A DNA stretch of 64,000 nucleotides, taken from contig BQUP01000009.1 of assembly GCA_022835595.1 (NCBI GenBank), positions 620,001 to 684,000 of the forward strand, given 5' to 3'. This document shows positions 49,386 to 61,115 of the stretch, piece by piece (the first letter of the stretch is position 1; every line of letters begins with the position of its first letter). The position numbers and the translations under genes were made by a program. The notes beneath the pieces are model-generated. The model searched no databases, was not told the origin of the DNA, and saw only the letters and a program-made list of their open reading frames with translations. The DNA is from Cystobasidium ongulense (Eukaryota; Basidiomycota; Cystobasidiomycetes; Cystobasidiales; Cystobasidiaceae).

Positions 49386-50551
49386 GCTCGAGACACTCAA
49401 GGGAGAGTGAGGCCGACGACTGGCTTGAGCATGCTCTGTGTGCATGCGTGGGTGTGGTGTGTAATGAGTGTGGTGTGTCTCGCTCTCTTGACTGATGGAG
49501 AGTGGTCGAGTGCTGTCCTTCCTGCTATTTATGCTGCGGATGTGGTGTGTGTCGACAACGAGGGTGGTGGGTTAACGGCGGATGGCTGAGTATCCTCCGT
49601 GTAGTGTGGTCTATCGCTCGTCCAGTCCTGCTGCTCGATGGGATGTGGTCTATTGATGATGAGAAGAGCAAGGCCGTCCTCCATCGACTGCATCCATTCA
49701 GCCGTCAGCTTCTCACCACCATCAAGCAAGCATCAAAGGTGGATGAAAGGAAAGTAGAGCATTCAATGCAGGACTAACAGCACATCATACTTTATCATGG
49801 TGCTCGTTCTGCTGCATCTGGTCTGGCTGGCTTGGACTGCTCTCCAACACGCTCATGCCATGCCTCACTCACTCACCCACCCAACAGTCAGTATCGCCCG
49901 TCATCAACTACAGCACACACTGCAGTCAGGCATTACTCGCTACTCCATACATTACACTCGCACAAATCACGCGTAGACAAGCAACCATCGCGCTATTCTC
50001 CTGTCCAGCGCCCCGTCTAACTCGCTTGCTTCACCCAAGGCGCATGCGCACGTGCACACATCTAGTCAGCAAAATAGGCTACCTTTTCACAGAGAACAGA
50101 AGACAGATCCAGGGCGGGCGGAGGGAAACATTTCTAAGAACAAGCAAAACAGAATTGAATCTGCCGCGCGGGCCTTGCAAAATGCTAGAGAATGTAAAAC
50201 AAACCGGGAAGATCGGTGAGAGTGAAAGAAAAGATGAATATTGCAGGGAAAAAACGGCAAAATGATCTAGAGAAGAAAGAAGAATTTTGAATAAGACATG
50301 AAACAGGAAGAAATGAGTAAATGATAAGTCAATGAGAGGTCTATAAAAAAAGTCTATGATAAGTCTGTGAAGTTTATGAAAAGTCTATGAAAGTTTATGA
50401 TAAGCCAATGCAACGGATTTGAAAATAAACAAGAATAAAAAAGTCTAATAAGAGGTTGAAAAAAGAGGAAAGTCCAACAGGAATCACTCAGTATAGATTG
50501 GAGAAGAGAAAGCTAAGTTTAACGAGGGGGGGGGGGGGGAAAAAAAGAAAA
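49386..50551. other. Mucin promoter region up to the gap
   Basis: TG-rich sequence (GTGGTGTG repeats, 49448-49480) lies close to the mucin start. Further right the DNA becomes purine-rich with degenerate AAGTCTATGA-type repeats and ends in a run of 14 G before the gap. No gene seen. Confidence 0.5.
50320..50412. repeat. Degenerate AT-rich short repeats
   Basis: Units such as AAGTCTATGATA, AAGTTTATGAAA and AAGCCAATG recur with spacing of about 12-15 bp. They sit close to the assembly gap and may have contributed to it. Confidence 0.6.
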
Positions 50552-50561
50552 NNNNNNNNNN
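50552..50561. other. Assembly gap (10 N)
   Basis: Exactly ten N follow a run of 14 G (50526-50539) and an A-rich tract. The true distance across the gap is unknown; ten N is a usual placeholder. Confidence 0.98.
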
Positions 50562-50723
50562 CTACACCAATGGATACTCCCACTGAACACGCCCGTGCAG
50601 AGAATATCACCAAAGGGATGACGGAGGCTCTAGAGAGTGGACACTTGTTCATGTGTGCTTTCCATCAGTTTCCTCTGGTTTCTTGTTGTTACCGTTTTCT
50701 GTTCGATCCGTCTTGCTTAGTTA

Positions 50724-53538
50724 TTAAAGCGAAGAATTTTTGGCAGGACCTCTTCTCTTTGGCTTTGGTGGTTCGGCTGATGGAGCCACTAAAGGAGAAG
50801 AACGGGAACCTAAAGGAGAAGAACGGGAACATCAAAAGGAGTTTGTTCATTTGTGCTATTCACTTCACTAGGTGAGGCGACGGAACATGCTGTACTCACC
50901 TCCGTGAGGACTAGGTTCAGTTCCTCTTCTCTGTGCTTGCATATTTATATTGCGCGAAGGATGGGTGTGTGCTCTCATTGTTTGTGGACTCATTGCTTGG
51001 GGTAAAGAAGGGTGAAACTGAGTGCGCCTTGGTACGGGGTCTGGGTAGCCCACGTCGGTGTATGGAGGAGAATGGACAATACCATGGGGAGATCATTAAT
51101 TTTTGCAAAGTCGTTCGAATTATGTAGGTGCAAACTCACCGTACTCTCTTGAAGCACGAGGAGAACCCTGCTGGGAGACTGAGTAGAATGTCGAGGGTGT
51201 TTGGGAGTGAGCAGGGTAGCAGCGTGCGAGATCAACGATGTCACGGTAGCATCATTAGCATGTACCAATTTGTCCGCATTGTGAAACGGACAGTACATAC
51301 CTGATTCTTCAGCTTGAAGTGTACCGTAGCCTTCCGCCTGGTAAATTGAGTTAGGGCGAGAGACTGCGAGGGGAATTAGCGTGGCAGACACGAAGAACAG
51401 AGTATCGCGATTAGACGATCCGAGTTGATGACATCCCTTTTGATACAAAGGAATGAAAGACGTGCCTAACTCACCCGATTCGAATATACCTTGAAATTCC
51501 TGGGACCGTCTATTAGTGTTTGCATATTCTGTGGAAAGATGTCGAAAACACGGAAATGGGTTGCAAAGTTGTTAGAGCGAGAGTCGGGTGTCGATGGAGG
51601 CTTAGGTGAATTAGCGACTTCACTAGCAGCCTACAATACGACAATAATGTTAAACCTACGCTGAGGGTTGACACCGTAATTGTCACCAGATGAGACAGCA
51701 GGGAAACGACCTTGTACCCCTAGATCTGGAGGATCGGAATATGTTCTCGGAGCGGAAAACATCACTCCGCCTGCTCCGACACCGGTGCCTATCAAATTTA
51801 TCAATGTACGAATTGACACACAAGATCGAATCCAGAGCGGGCAATCAGACTGCTAGACATATTTTCATCACAGGAACGCTCGCAGTCGCTTAGCTCACCC
51901 CTTATCCCAGGGATACCGGTATTGCTGCTAGTGTTGCGGTAAGCTGCCAGTGTGAAATGTACAATTTGGCAACCGACAGTGAAGTGTTTCCAGACAAGGA
52001 AGGACGAAAGTTGAGAACAGTGTAATTGTTAGTCAATGCCACCTGATCCTGCGAATGAATGTCGCCCTTCTTGCTTCCCTCATCCTACCCCGAGAGGCGT
52101 ATTTCTAGGCTCGGGGCGGCAAAGTTGACTCACCTTGAGCTATTGGGCAGTTAATACGCGTTTAATGGGAAAGTGGGTTTCGATGAACAATGTCGTGGTT
52201 TAGTGAGCACGATGAAAAATAGTGTCATGAAGCTCCGCTGACATGCTTGACCCACTTTGAATTTGTACTTTTCCAGGACGTTGGGAGTCTACGGACGCCC
52301 TCCGGCTGCCTGTACCTGGGCCTATGGAAACTTCAAAGGCGCCGAAGTTAGGGGTGCCGGGGGTTGTATCCACTATGACCAGGAGAGGAGGAATCAAAGA
52401 TTGGAAATGGTCACTTTGACTCTGTTACAGTCTGATGCGTTGACTCACGTGGGGTAGTCCGTCCAGTCAGAGGGTCTTGGTGTGAAAGAGACCCTGTGGA
52501 AAAAAAACAGAAGTCGATACGATCCGGTTTTGATCGCATTGGGACAAGGGAAAGAGACCGTGAAAGATTTTAATCGGTGTGCCAGCAACCTCGTGGAATA
52601 TTGAGGGGATAAATGACTGACATACCTGATGCAAAGTTTGTGTTAAGTCCAAGTGCTTGTGGACCGGGCTGAGTCATTCCTGGGAAGTGATCATGAGGAG
52701 CATTAGAAAAGTAAGTGTTGCCAGGAAATTGTTACTTTGTATGATAACGCTTGCACTGGACATCAAGAAAGGTGAGGGTTTGACTCACCTGGATAGCCAC
52801 CGTTAGATCCAGAACTATTAGGACGAGAGCTTAGGCGGTCGGCGCCACGACTGAGTGCGCCGGTAGGAGCCGTATACACAGGATCTTGCGAGGCTGTAAG
52901 GAACGTTTGATGACAGAGACATACGAAGGAGAGTGATTAACAAGGGAGAATCAGAGGGGAGGCGGGAGAAGGGGTTCTGTTAGGCCTACCCGCAGGTGTC
53001 CCGCCGACTACACCACATTGATCAAAGGGTAGTCAGTCTGGATGCAAAGAGACACGCGGTCATCCAAGTAAGCAGCCCTTGACTCACGATCGGTACTTCG
53101 GCCGTTTACAGGTTCGAAAATGGGCTGCGGATACGGAGACGAAAATGGGTTTATCATATTGGGTCCGATAGGACTACCCTCGTCCTTGAACGCTGCAGAA
53201 GGTGGAGCCATAATCATGGATTGGAACCGGAAAAGTTGGGAGCCGTTGGTTAGTGAAATAGCACTTGCATTGTTCATGAAGAGTTGATGCGCCTCACGGT
53301 ATTGGAAGCCTACAGTCTTCATACGTTGAAGTTGAGGGCCCTTCGGCATCCCCATAGCCGAGACTAGATTACAAAAGAAGATTAGAGACATCAGCCATCG
53401 CGGTTCGAGATCCTCGCACTACTCACCTCCGGGATTGCCGGCGCGGCTTCCTCTTTGGGTTTGGCGTCCTCCATCGCGTCTCTCGTCTCCCGAGTCTCGC
53501 TTGCCTCCTCGATCTCCAGGTGGCAAGGACCTGTTCAT
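50724..53538 (-). CDS. Disordered protein built from phase-1 micro-exons, function unknown
   Basis: I do not recognise this protein. Fifteen exons read 53538-53427, 53363-53088, 53007-52990, 52893-52789, 52679-52626, 52493-52449, 52372-52256, 52139-52134, 51943-51899, 51788-51660, 51528-51490, 51363-51301, 51178-51140, 50935-50900 and 50788-50724. They total 1149 nt, or 382 residues. All 14 introns are phase 1, and every internal exon is a multiple of three (6 to 276 nt). Exon 2 may itself hide another phase-1 intron (donor after FQY, acceptor before PFKDEG). The protein starts MNRSLPPGDRGGKRDSG, is rich in Gly, Pro, Ser, Arg and Asn, has no signal peptide, membrane helix or fold, and ends in a basic tail (KPKRRGPAKNSSL). 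The 6-nt exon and exon 11 are the weakest calls. Confidence 0.62.
50789..50830. repeat. Perfect 21-bp tandem duplication of a 3' splice site
   Basis: Two identical 21-bp units lie at the end of the last intron of the micro-exon gene. Read on the minus strand, each ends in a pyrimidine tract and TTTAG, so either AG can serve as acceptor. Because 21 is a multiple of three, both choices keep frame and differ by seven residues. Confidence 0.8.
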
Positions 53539-54695
53539 CTTGATTGATAGGTGAGACTTAGGGTGATTTTCAAGCGGCGGATGAATCTAACTTTGAGGTG
53601 AAAAGAAGAGACGAGAGGAACTGTCTACCTCAGGAGTGGGCAGATGCTTAACTTTGTAGAAAAGTCTGGTGGAATGTAAAGCAGCCAAACATCGAGGCTA
53701 TAAAAGGCGCTGAAGAGATAGTCTGCTGACCGTACAGCCTGGGTTTGCCTAGACCCGGTGGTGTGAGGCTTTTGCGTGTGTAGACCATGCCAGGCTATGA
53801 CCGTGACATAGCCCAGAGGATGGTCACAAGTCAGTGCTGTGTGTGCTTCTGCTGTGTGGTACGGCCCGGTCAGGCTTTTTGTGCGTGTAAAGCAAGCACA
53901 GCGGCGACCGTGACATAGCCCAAAGGTGGGTCACGAGTCTACGCCATGCGTGCTTCTCCTGTGCTGTACAGCCAAGGCTACGAGCTTTGCGCAACAGCTG
54001 ACCTTTACGCTGTGCCCTTGTAGACTGTGCCTCCTTGTGCAAGCTTTTTGAGACGGTGCGACATCGCCCAGTCGCAGGAGACTTGCCGCATAGCCTGGTT
54101 GTATGCGTGAAATATTGGGAGAGGGAGAGGAGGACACAGAGAGCAGATGGGGAGACCAACTGAGATGGTATGAGTCGGCATTAGGTTTCAGAATTAGCTG
54201 GAGGCAGCCTTATGCCTATGCTAGCAAGTAGGGCTCTTCACCGTGCATTACGGGGACAGTAGAGTCTTGCCGGCGGAGGGTTGACCTGTATGTAGGAGCA
54301 GTGTGGAAGTGTCGGGTCTTGCGTAGTTGATGTTCTGGATAATCAGCATACGAGTGTAATGTAATGCAATGCGTTGATGTGTCTGTTACTCCTGCACTGT
54401 CTGCCATTGCTGTTCGTGTGCCCCATCGAGCGCGTCGACTCGAGGCGGGGCCAAGACCGAGGATGCGGTCCTGAATGAGAGAGTATTCCATATGGACACC
54501 ATTGACCAGCTTCTTCATTAGTGTAATGGATAGATGTCAACCTCTGTCTGCTGCTTCTTCGGACCTCAAAGAGGCTGATCGGGCCGGTCTCTCTCTTTCG
54601 ACTCGCATAACCGGAGTGAGGAAAGCGAGTCGAGCAGCAAGACGATGGGAGGCGCATAGTCAGCAAGGTCTCGTCCATTCGCTTATCCATCCAGC
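53539..54695. promoter_or_regulatory. Divergent intergenic region with tandem repeats
   Basis: This is the shared upstream DNA of the micro-exon gene (minus) and the Ser-rich gene (plus). It contains the 107-bp tandem repeats at 53760-53970. No gene is convincing; a minus-strand open frame across the repeats is a by-product of them. Confidence 0.5.
53760..53970. repeat. Diverged tandem repeat, period about 107 bp
   Basis: GACCGTGACATAGCCCA occurs at 53799 and again at 53906. Flanking blocks also match at the same offset: AGGCTTTTGCGTGTGTA with AGGCTTTTTGTGCGTGTA, GGTCAC with GGGTCAC, and GTGCTTCTGCTGTG with GTGCTTCTCCTGTG. A third, weaker echo (GCGACATCGCCCAG) follows near 54057. Confidence 0.75.
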
Positions 54696-56711
54696 ATGCT
54701 TCGTGGTCGCCGGGAGCGCGGGTCATCTACAAGCGGTGGAGCTCCAACTTCAAGTCTGCTCATCCCCCCCAATCCAGCAGTTGCAGATCCAGGATCGTCA
54801 CCTACATCTAGAGGGGGGATACTGCTGAACCCGTTAGGCAGCGATGGCTCCCCTACGACTTCCCTGCCTTCGAATCATCCCTCCACCGGATCTGTAGCTT
54901 CCATCTCAAACCGCTCTTCGTCGCTGTCCTCGAACACATCCCGCAATGCAGGCAATGGAGTAGCAAGAGGATACTTTGCAACCAGAGGTGGACGCAGATC
55001 AACTTCCCTCTCTGGAAGCAGTCATCACTCGTCTTCCTCGTCCGGCCAGCGCTCCCCTGGAAGCAACAGCAATGAAGACGCGCTTTCCGTCTCCTCATCA
55101 GCGAGCCCACGGCTCAAGTTCGCTCCATTACCTGAGAGCGGTCGCATAAAACGGAGCAACTCTATAACTCGTGAGTGTGTCCTTAGCCATGTATTCGAGT
55201 GCTATTGACCCTACATACTGACTGCCTGGTGACTCTGTTTCAACACTGGTACTCTTTCCCGCATTCATTGTGCCTTTACCCGACCCGACATTCTGTCGAT
55301 CTATTCTTGACATATTATGCAATCATCATCCACTGCAAATCATCCAATTTGATTCATCGTATCCAACAGTCGGAGTAGCTGCAAGAGCTCAGATGCTCCA
55401 AGGCAGTGGAATGGGTGGAGGTGGTGGCAGACCAGCTCCCCAAGCACCACATTGGCAGCAACAAGTGTACAACCCAACTCCTAGTGCTCCTATGTGGTAC
55501 AACGGAGGCCCAATGCCCGACAAGTGAGTATACCAGAGACTCGAGGGATGTGTGATCCATGTCGGAATCAGCGGCTGACCCAAATGACACTTCCACCTTG
55601 CAGCGTTAAAACATTGAAAGATCTAAAACCAGGAATCAAAAAAGCGTGGGGAGCTATTAGAAGAAGAAGATCTTCATCTAATGCTTCTAACGCTTCCACG
55701 TCAAGCTTAGCTACGAATGAGGGTGGTTCTGAAAATGGAAATGTCATGACGGGTGGAGCTGGAAGTGAAGCTGATATCTCGTCAATCAATGAAGAGGAAG
55801 AGCATGATTTTGTAGATACTCCTCCCTCTAATGGAGGTAGTGCTGGCAAACCTCTTCAGCAGGGACAAGGATCGCACTCTGTTACTTTAGGGAAAGAAGG
55901 TGTTCTTGTTGACGAACCTCCTGGGTCTGAGCGCTATGACAATATACAGACAGCGAATGGAGAACAAGGAGGGCAGCCACCAAGAAGGCAGAATAGTGAT
56001 GCATACAGTATATCGACTTTGGATAGTGAAGCGATCTCAGAGTCGTCGGAAATGACGACTGATTCGGATAATCTAGACGAAGAAGGAGGAGGAGTCTCTT
56101 CTTCAAGGCAGGGATTGAGTGAATCACCTTCTTATACACCTGGAATGGGACCACATGGTCATTATTATCCTCACCACCTACATTCTATGGAAGGAGGAGG
56201 AGGAGGTACGAGATCGGGAGAAGCGACACCTAGAAGACACCATTCCCCGACGTCTTCACCTGGTTCTTTATCGCGTTCTCACTCTAAGCGACACGAGGAA
56301 CAACATCATCACCACTATCAACAACAACAACAACAACAACACTGGACACCTCATATCAACGAGCAGGGAGTAGGAGGAGGGCATGGATCAACGCCTGGGA
56401 GTGGTGTCAATACGCCACGCAGGAGAATGTCATTGGGCGATATCACCGCAAACGGGATTGGGAGCAAGAAAGCAAGTTCTGCAGTATTTGGATTTGATGA
56501 AGCGCAATTAAAGAATCGACTAGGAGCTATGGATTTGAACAGTCGAAGGAGGAAACCTCATACCGATGATGACGAGGAAATGGAGGATGTTAATGAGGGA
56601 GTAGTCGATATAGAAAAGCGAGGTGGAAATCACGGGAATGATGAAGATGAAGTTCCTATGCCTGTGGATAGTAAACAAGTCAGAGGGGCGGGATTAGAAA
56701 TTGCTGTATGA
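54696..56711 (+). CDS. Ser-rich protein with FAPLPE / GVAARAQM motifs
   Basis: Three exons (54696-55170, 55370-55523, 55604-56711) give 578 residues with consistent phases. The N-terminal region is disordered and Ser-rich. RLKFAPLPESGRIKR spans a short motif and is followed across intron 1 by ITLGVAARAQMLQGSG; this pair looks like a conserved block found in fungal serine-rich proteins, recalled rather than searched. Then come PHWQQQVYNPTPSAPMWYNG and NVKTLKDLKPGIKKAWGAI with a basic patch RRRRSS. The rest is low complexity, with His and Gln runs near 56300-56340 and acidic DDDEEMED near the end. No catalytic domain is visible. The role is unknown; a polarity or phosphoregulatory scaffold would fit the composition only. 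Confidence 0.8.
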
Positions 56712-57312
56712 GCACGCTGACACACTAAGATGCATACCATGAATCAAGGACATTGACAACAACAAACAACAAGCATATGCAACCAATATACAAAGTTCAT
56801 GAAGATTGAGTGTCGTTGTAAGAGTATAAAAGCGCCATGATGCGCATATAATCTGTTTTTAGGGTGTTGTTGATTGGCGATTCATAATAGTTTTACTGGC
56901 CTCTATCAGTGCGATACATCGTAATATGGTCCGTTCGTTGATGATGACCATTCGTCTGCTCGCGCTTGACATGCCGGTTGCCCTATGGTACGGCGATCGC
57001 ATTAATCAAGTTGGACGTCATGCTAGTAATCCAAATGGACCTGATTAGCCGGAGTAGTGCGAGTTGGTAATGCTGATTAGGATTCGAGGATGACAGTTGT
57101 AATCGAGGTTAGGAAAAGGATTGCAGCGAGTCTAATGCTCGATACTAATCACCCAGTGAGAGTGGCCCACCCTCTTGCACCTTGAGCGTGAAATGCAGCA
57201 CTCGACATGGACATTGCTGTTGATTCCCTCCCATCTCACCGCCATCCACACACCCAGCAGCTGGACGCTTCAGGCATGGCGACTGCGACTACGCACACAT
57301 GAACACGCTGCG
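56712..57312 (+). other. Intergenic, no gene seen
   Basis: This 600-bp stretch holds the 3' end of the first FAPLPE gene and the upstream DNA of the second. The frame of the downstream gene is open back to 57175 with an ATG at 57193, so its start could be earlier. Confidence 0.5.
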
Positions 57313-60300
57313 ATGCCTGTCGCGCCGTCCCAGCCTCGCGGACCACCCTCCTCTGAGCGGCGAGCCAGCGGGAGTCTCTTTGTCGGCCGGGGCCTGAGTG
57401 CGGGCAAGCATAGGACAGCAGCGTCGAGCAGCAGGAGCAAGGCAGCGTCGACCTCGTCATCATCGGGCACTCTTCCACCCGCCCTCAGCTCGTCGTCGCC
57501 CGCTGAGAGCGTCCCGGTCAAGAGCATCCTGCTCGTCAATAGCGATCACAGCAGCGACAAGGCGCTGGATGACAGCAGCTCGACGCAGCATGCCCAGGAG
57601 GGCGCCAGCAACTCGCCCTCGAGCTTCCTCAAGCCCCTTCTCAAGTTCCTGCCTCGCCATATCGACCCTTCCACCATCGCCCGCTTGCTAAAGAACGTCC
57701 ATCCTTCGGCATTTGGAGCATACAGAACCAAAGAGGCTTGGAGGAGAGAGCATCCTGAAGTACTCAACACGGCTCACCACATCATACGGCAAGAGCAAGC
57801 GGAAGCGGATGGGCTACTAGATATCGAATCATCGCATGCCGTCCTGCGGCCCTCTATCAGCAGCGATGAAGTCTGCCTCGCTCACTCGCCGCCGTCTGCT
57901 ACCTTTTCATCGTCCGAGGACGATGACTTTGACGAAGAAATAGAGGATGAATTCGAACGCACTGAAGCTAAAGAGTTGGATGACTATTTCAACGATGAAT
58001 TCGATGATGACCTGGGCACTTCTCCTGAGAGCGCTTCGTCCCTACGAGATCTGTCAACACGCAGCAGAGACTCGTTTGATTCCAATTCGTCTCACAAGCA
58101 AGGTCAAGCTATTCGGACGAGAGAAAGCAGCCAGGATAGCATAACGACGGCAAAGAACGACAACCCGCCCTCTTCATCTTCCTCCCCAAGCTTCTTAGAT
58201 GAACTGGCAGCAATGACCATATCATCGCCTAAATCGCCACTTGCTATCTACCTCTCCAAGCCAGATGAAGAACAAGATTCGCCTCTCGCTGGTCCAAGTC
58301 AGCGTGTTGATCATCGGTCGAGATCATCCTCCCCGGATCGCTCGAATGACTCTTCAGTCACCGTCACTTCATCCTTCCTTGGCCAGCGTCAACACTCCCC
58401 TATAGCTTCGACCTCGGCTGCTATCCTATACCCGCGTCAGGACCTCAATACATCGAATAGACCCCGTACACCTCCCTCTCCGTCCACATCTTCTCTCTCA
58501 CCAGCTGCATCTCCGTCTCTCAAGTCGTCTTCAGGCAACACTAGGCGTCCATCATCATCATCAGCATCAAGATCTCCTTCAATGAGCAGTCAATCCCGCT
58601 CGCAACATTATCCCACAATGCCAATACCAAGGATAGTCAAAAGACAAACATCATCCTCATCATTAGCATCATCAAATTGTACATGTCGATCAAATACTTC
58701 AAATGTTTCAAACGCATCAAATGCTTCTAGATCTAGTAGTGTCACTTTTGCTCCTTTACCAGAAGAAGAGATTAAAAAAGCTAGAATGGAAAGCCTATCT
58801 AGAAATGGAGGAAGTGTAGGGAGTGACCGAAGTAAGGTTATGGGGATCAAAGGGAGACGGAACTTATTATTGGGTTTGAATGGGGACGAAGATAACGGAT
58901 CCCCTTCTTCGCCTTCATCGAGCAGAGATACGCAAAGTTTTGATTCTAAATCTACTAGAGATGCAAGCTATAGGCGACCTGTCTTGGATGAGAGCAGTGA
59001 TGATGAGGGAGACGATGGGAATGATTCACCTACTTCTTCTTCGAATGGCAGGAGTTGGAGTAGTCCGACAAGAAGTAGCTTCGATGTACTTGCTTATTTT
59101 GGAGAAGAGGATTTACTCAATCCACCTAGTCCTTCTGGTCCTTCTTCCGTCTCCTTGACTAGGGATAACACAATTAGAAAGAAGGACAATGCCAAAGGGG
59201 GTGAAAGGAAGGGATCAGATGTCACCATTCGGTATGGTAGAGATGGGGAGTTGGTTGAAACAAGACCTTTAGGAGTCACGTTAGAAGAGGTGAGTCTTTG
59301 GTTCCCCTAATGAGAGACGTACGTCTTTCATGTGATAGGATTTTGTGATCTGATTGGTTATAACCTTGTTCTAGCTCACTTTACCGATGAAAAGAGTTAA
59401 AGAAACTAGAGGGAGATCAAGAACTAAGACTGATCTCTCTGCCTTCTATACGAGTCCTAAAGCGACATTGGGGAATCTTGCATCACCTCCTATCTCTCCG
59501 CCTTTATCGCATTCAATGCAACATACCAGCGGAGGGCCTGGACCTAGTCTTCCTACTTCACCGTTGCGTACTTCCTCCAGAAAAGATGTTGAGGACATTC
59601 AAGTCATGACAGGGCAAACCGAAATCGCCTCGCCGGAATCTTGCAATGAGAAAACACCTATGCCTACCCCTCGCTTAGAGAAGTTGAATTTTGTCTTAAC
59701 TGCATCAACTCCTCCAAAGGCATCTACCAATGTTTCGACCACTTCCCTCCCTTCATCTACCACAAACATCGCGCTCTCCCCTTCAATTTCGAATACTGCG
59801 GATGATTATCAAACAAGCGGGACGAGCCCTACCGATTCATTACACTCGAATGGTATCTCAAGCGCTGGCTCGAATGATATTACTCCGATACCGACTCCGC
59901 GAGCTGGTTCACCGATAGCAGGACTCAAAATGACTGCTTCGACGCCCTCATATACACGTTGCTTCGCTGATCAATCACAAAAGTTGAATCGTCAATTCGA
60001 ATTGATAGATTCCGCCTCTTTTACTTTGCGCTCTCCTTCTTCTTCTTCAATACGAAGTGCTGAAAAGGTAGAAGGCAATAGTCAAGAGGCAGCCAATGGG
60101 AATGTGGTCCTCGATGATCAGGATAAGGCTATCCTTGAGATTTCACCTGTTGTCAACATGCTCTCTCTTGGTGGGCTGCTGGATGATACTCTTTCTCTGA
60201 ACAACGATATGCCACCAAGGTCCCCATCTTCATCTGCCGAACCGAATGCTGATCCTGCAAGCGTCACGAATGGTAATCGGCACAGGCCTGAAAGCCTAGC

Positions 60301-60565
60301 TCTGACCGAGGTTGAAAGGCCTGGAGGGGCCATCGTTATCGAAGATCTACCACAATTCTCATCAGAGGAAGAAGAAGAGGGAGAAAGTGATTTTGATGAG
60401 AAAACACCAACTCTTCAATCTACTCTCGATCTGCCGAAATTGAACGATACGACCCATACCCTCCATTCGAAATACAGAAAGAAGAGAACAGTAGGCACAC
60501 CTCATCATGTCACGGCTAGAAAGAAGGGTATATCAACTTCTTCAAGAAAGAGTAAGAAGATATGA
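57313..60565 (+). CDS. Large Ser-rich protein sharing the FAPLPE motif
   Basis: Two exons (57313-59289 and 59375-60565) give 1055 residues. After a Ser/Pro-rich start comes a compact region, FLKPLLKFLPRHIDPSTIAR and AYRTKEAWRREHPEVLNTAH, which looks folded and helical. Acidic stretches follow (EDDDFDEEIEDEFE and DDYFNDEFDDD), then long disordered Ser runs. SVTFAPLPEEEIKKARMESL repeats the motif of the preceding gene, followed by KGRRNLLLG. Near the exon junction is YGRDGELVETRPLGVTLEELTLPMKRVK, a second likely conserved block. The C-terminus is basic (RKKGISTSSRKSKKI). I chose MPVAPSQPRG as the start; an ATG at 57193 would add 40 residues. Function unknown. Confidence 0.8.
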
Positions 60566-61115
60566 AGAACTTTGTGAAGCAAAGTGTTTGCAATTCCTGG
60601 GCAAGATGCAAAACTATTCGCAGCGTAATTCTTGATATAGACAGTCAATACCTTTTAATATATGAACATGACACCTTCGAAGACACTCCTGTACGAGAGC
60701 AAAGAGGAAAGAGCAATTCCTCGTCAAAATGGCCTTTTAGCATCCTTGCTCAAGGTAATACAATATCTTCCACAAATGTAGCTATTTACTTTTTCTTCTC
60801 AATTCCCTTAACGATTCATGCATTCAAAGTTTGATTTACCTGTCGCACTTAACACATCAGTCTGGCCCGCCCACAATGTTTTCCTTTAGTTAGCATTCAA
60901 TCTTTGTTTACGTTTACCGCAATACGAGTGCATGTATCAGAGCAACGTGTTCATGAGCATTTGCATTTTGTTCATTTAATAAATTGCTCCGTCAAACAAA
61001 GTCTGCTAACTTGACATTAGGCGAATTTCTCCACTGAATGATGCCCCTCTTAGAGGACGCCGAGCAGTGTACAAGATATTAAGTCTCGGCCCTCTTCCAA
61101 ACGTCTCTAAGCACT
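60566..61115. other. Convergent 3' intergenic region
   Basis: This 550-bp A/T-rich stretch lies between the stops of the FAPLPE gene and the permease. A 90-codon open frame at 60562 runs straight out of the gene end and has no features. Confidence 0.5.

Noticed and set aside
50860-50899. An alternative last exon of the micro-exon gene ending at 50860
   Set aside because: It would need a 32-nt intron, shorter than any supported intron here; the exon at 50724-50788 has a normal intron and fits phase 1.
53400-53420. GGTTCGAGATCC resembling a tRNA B box
   Set aside because: No A box or acceptor stem at the right distance, and it lies in an intron of the micro-exon gene.
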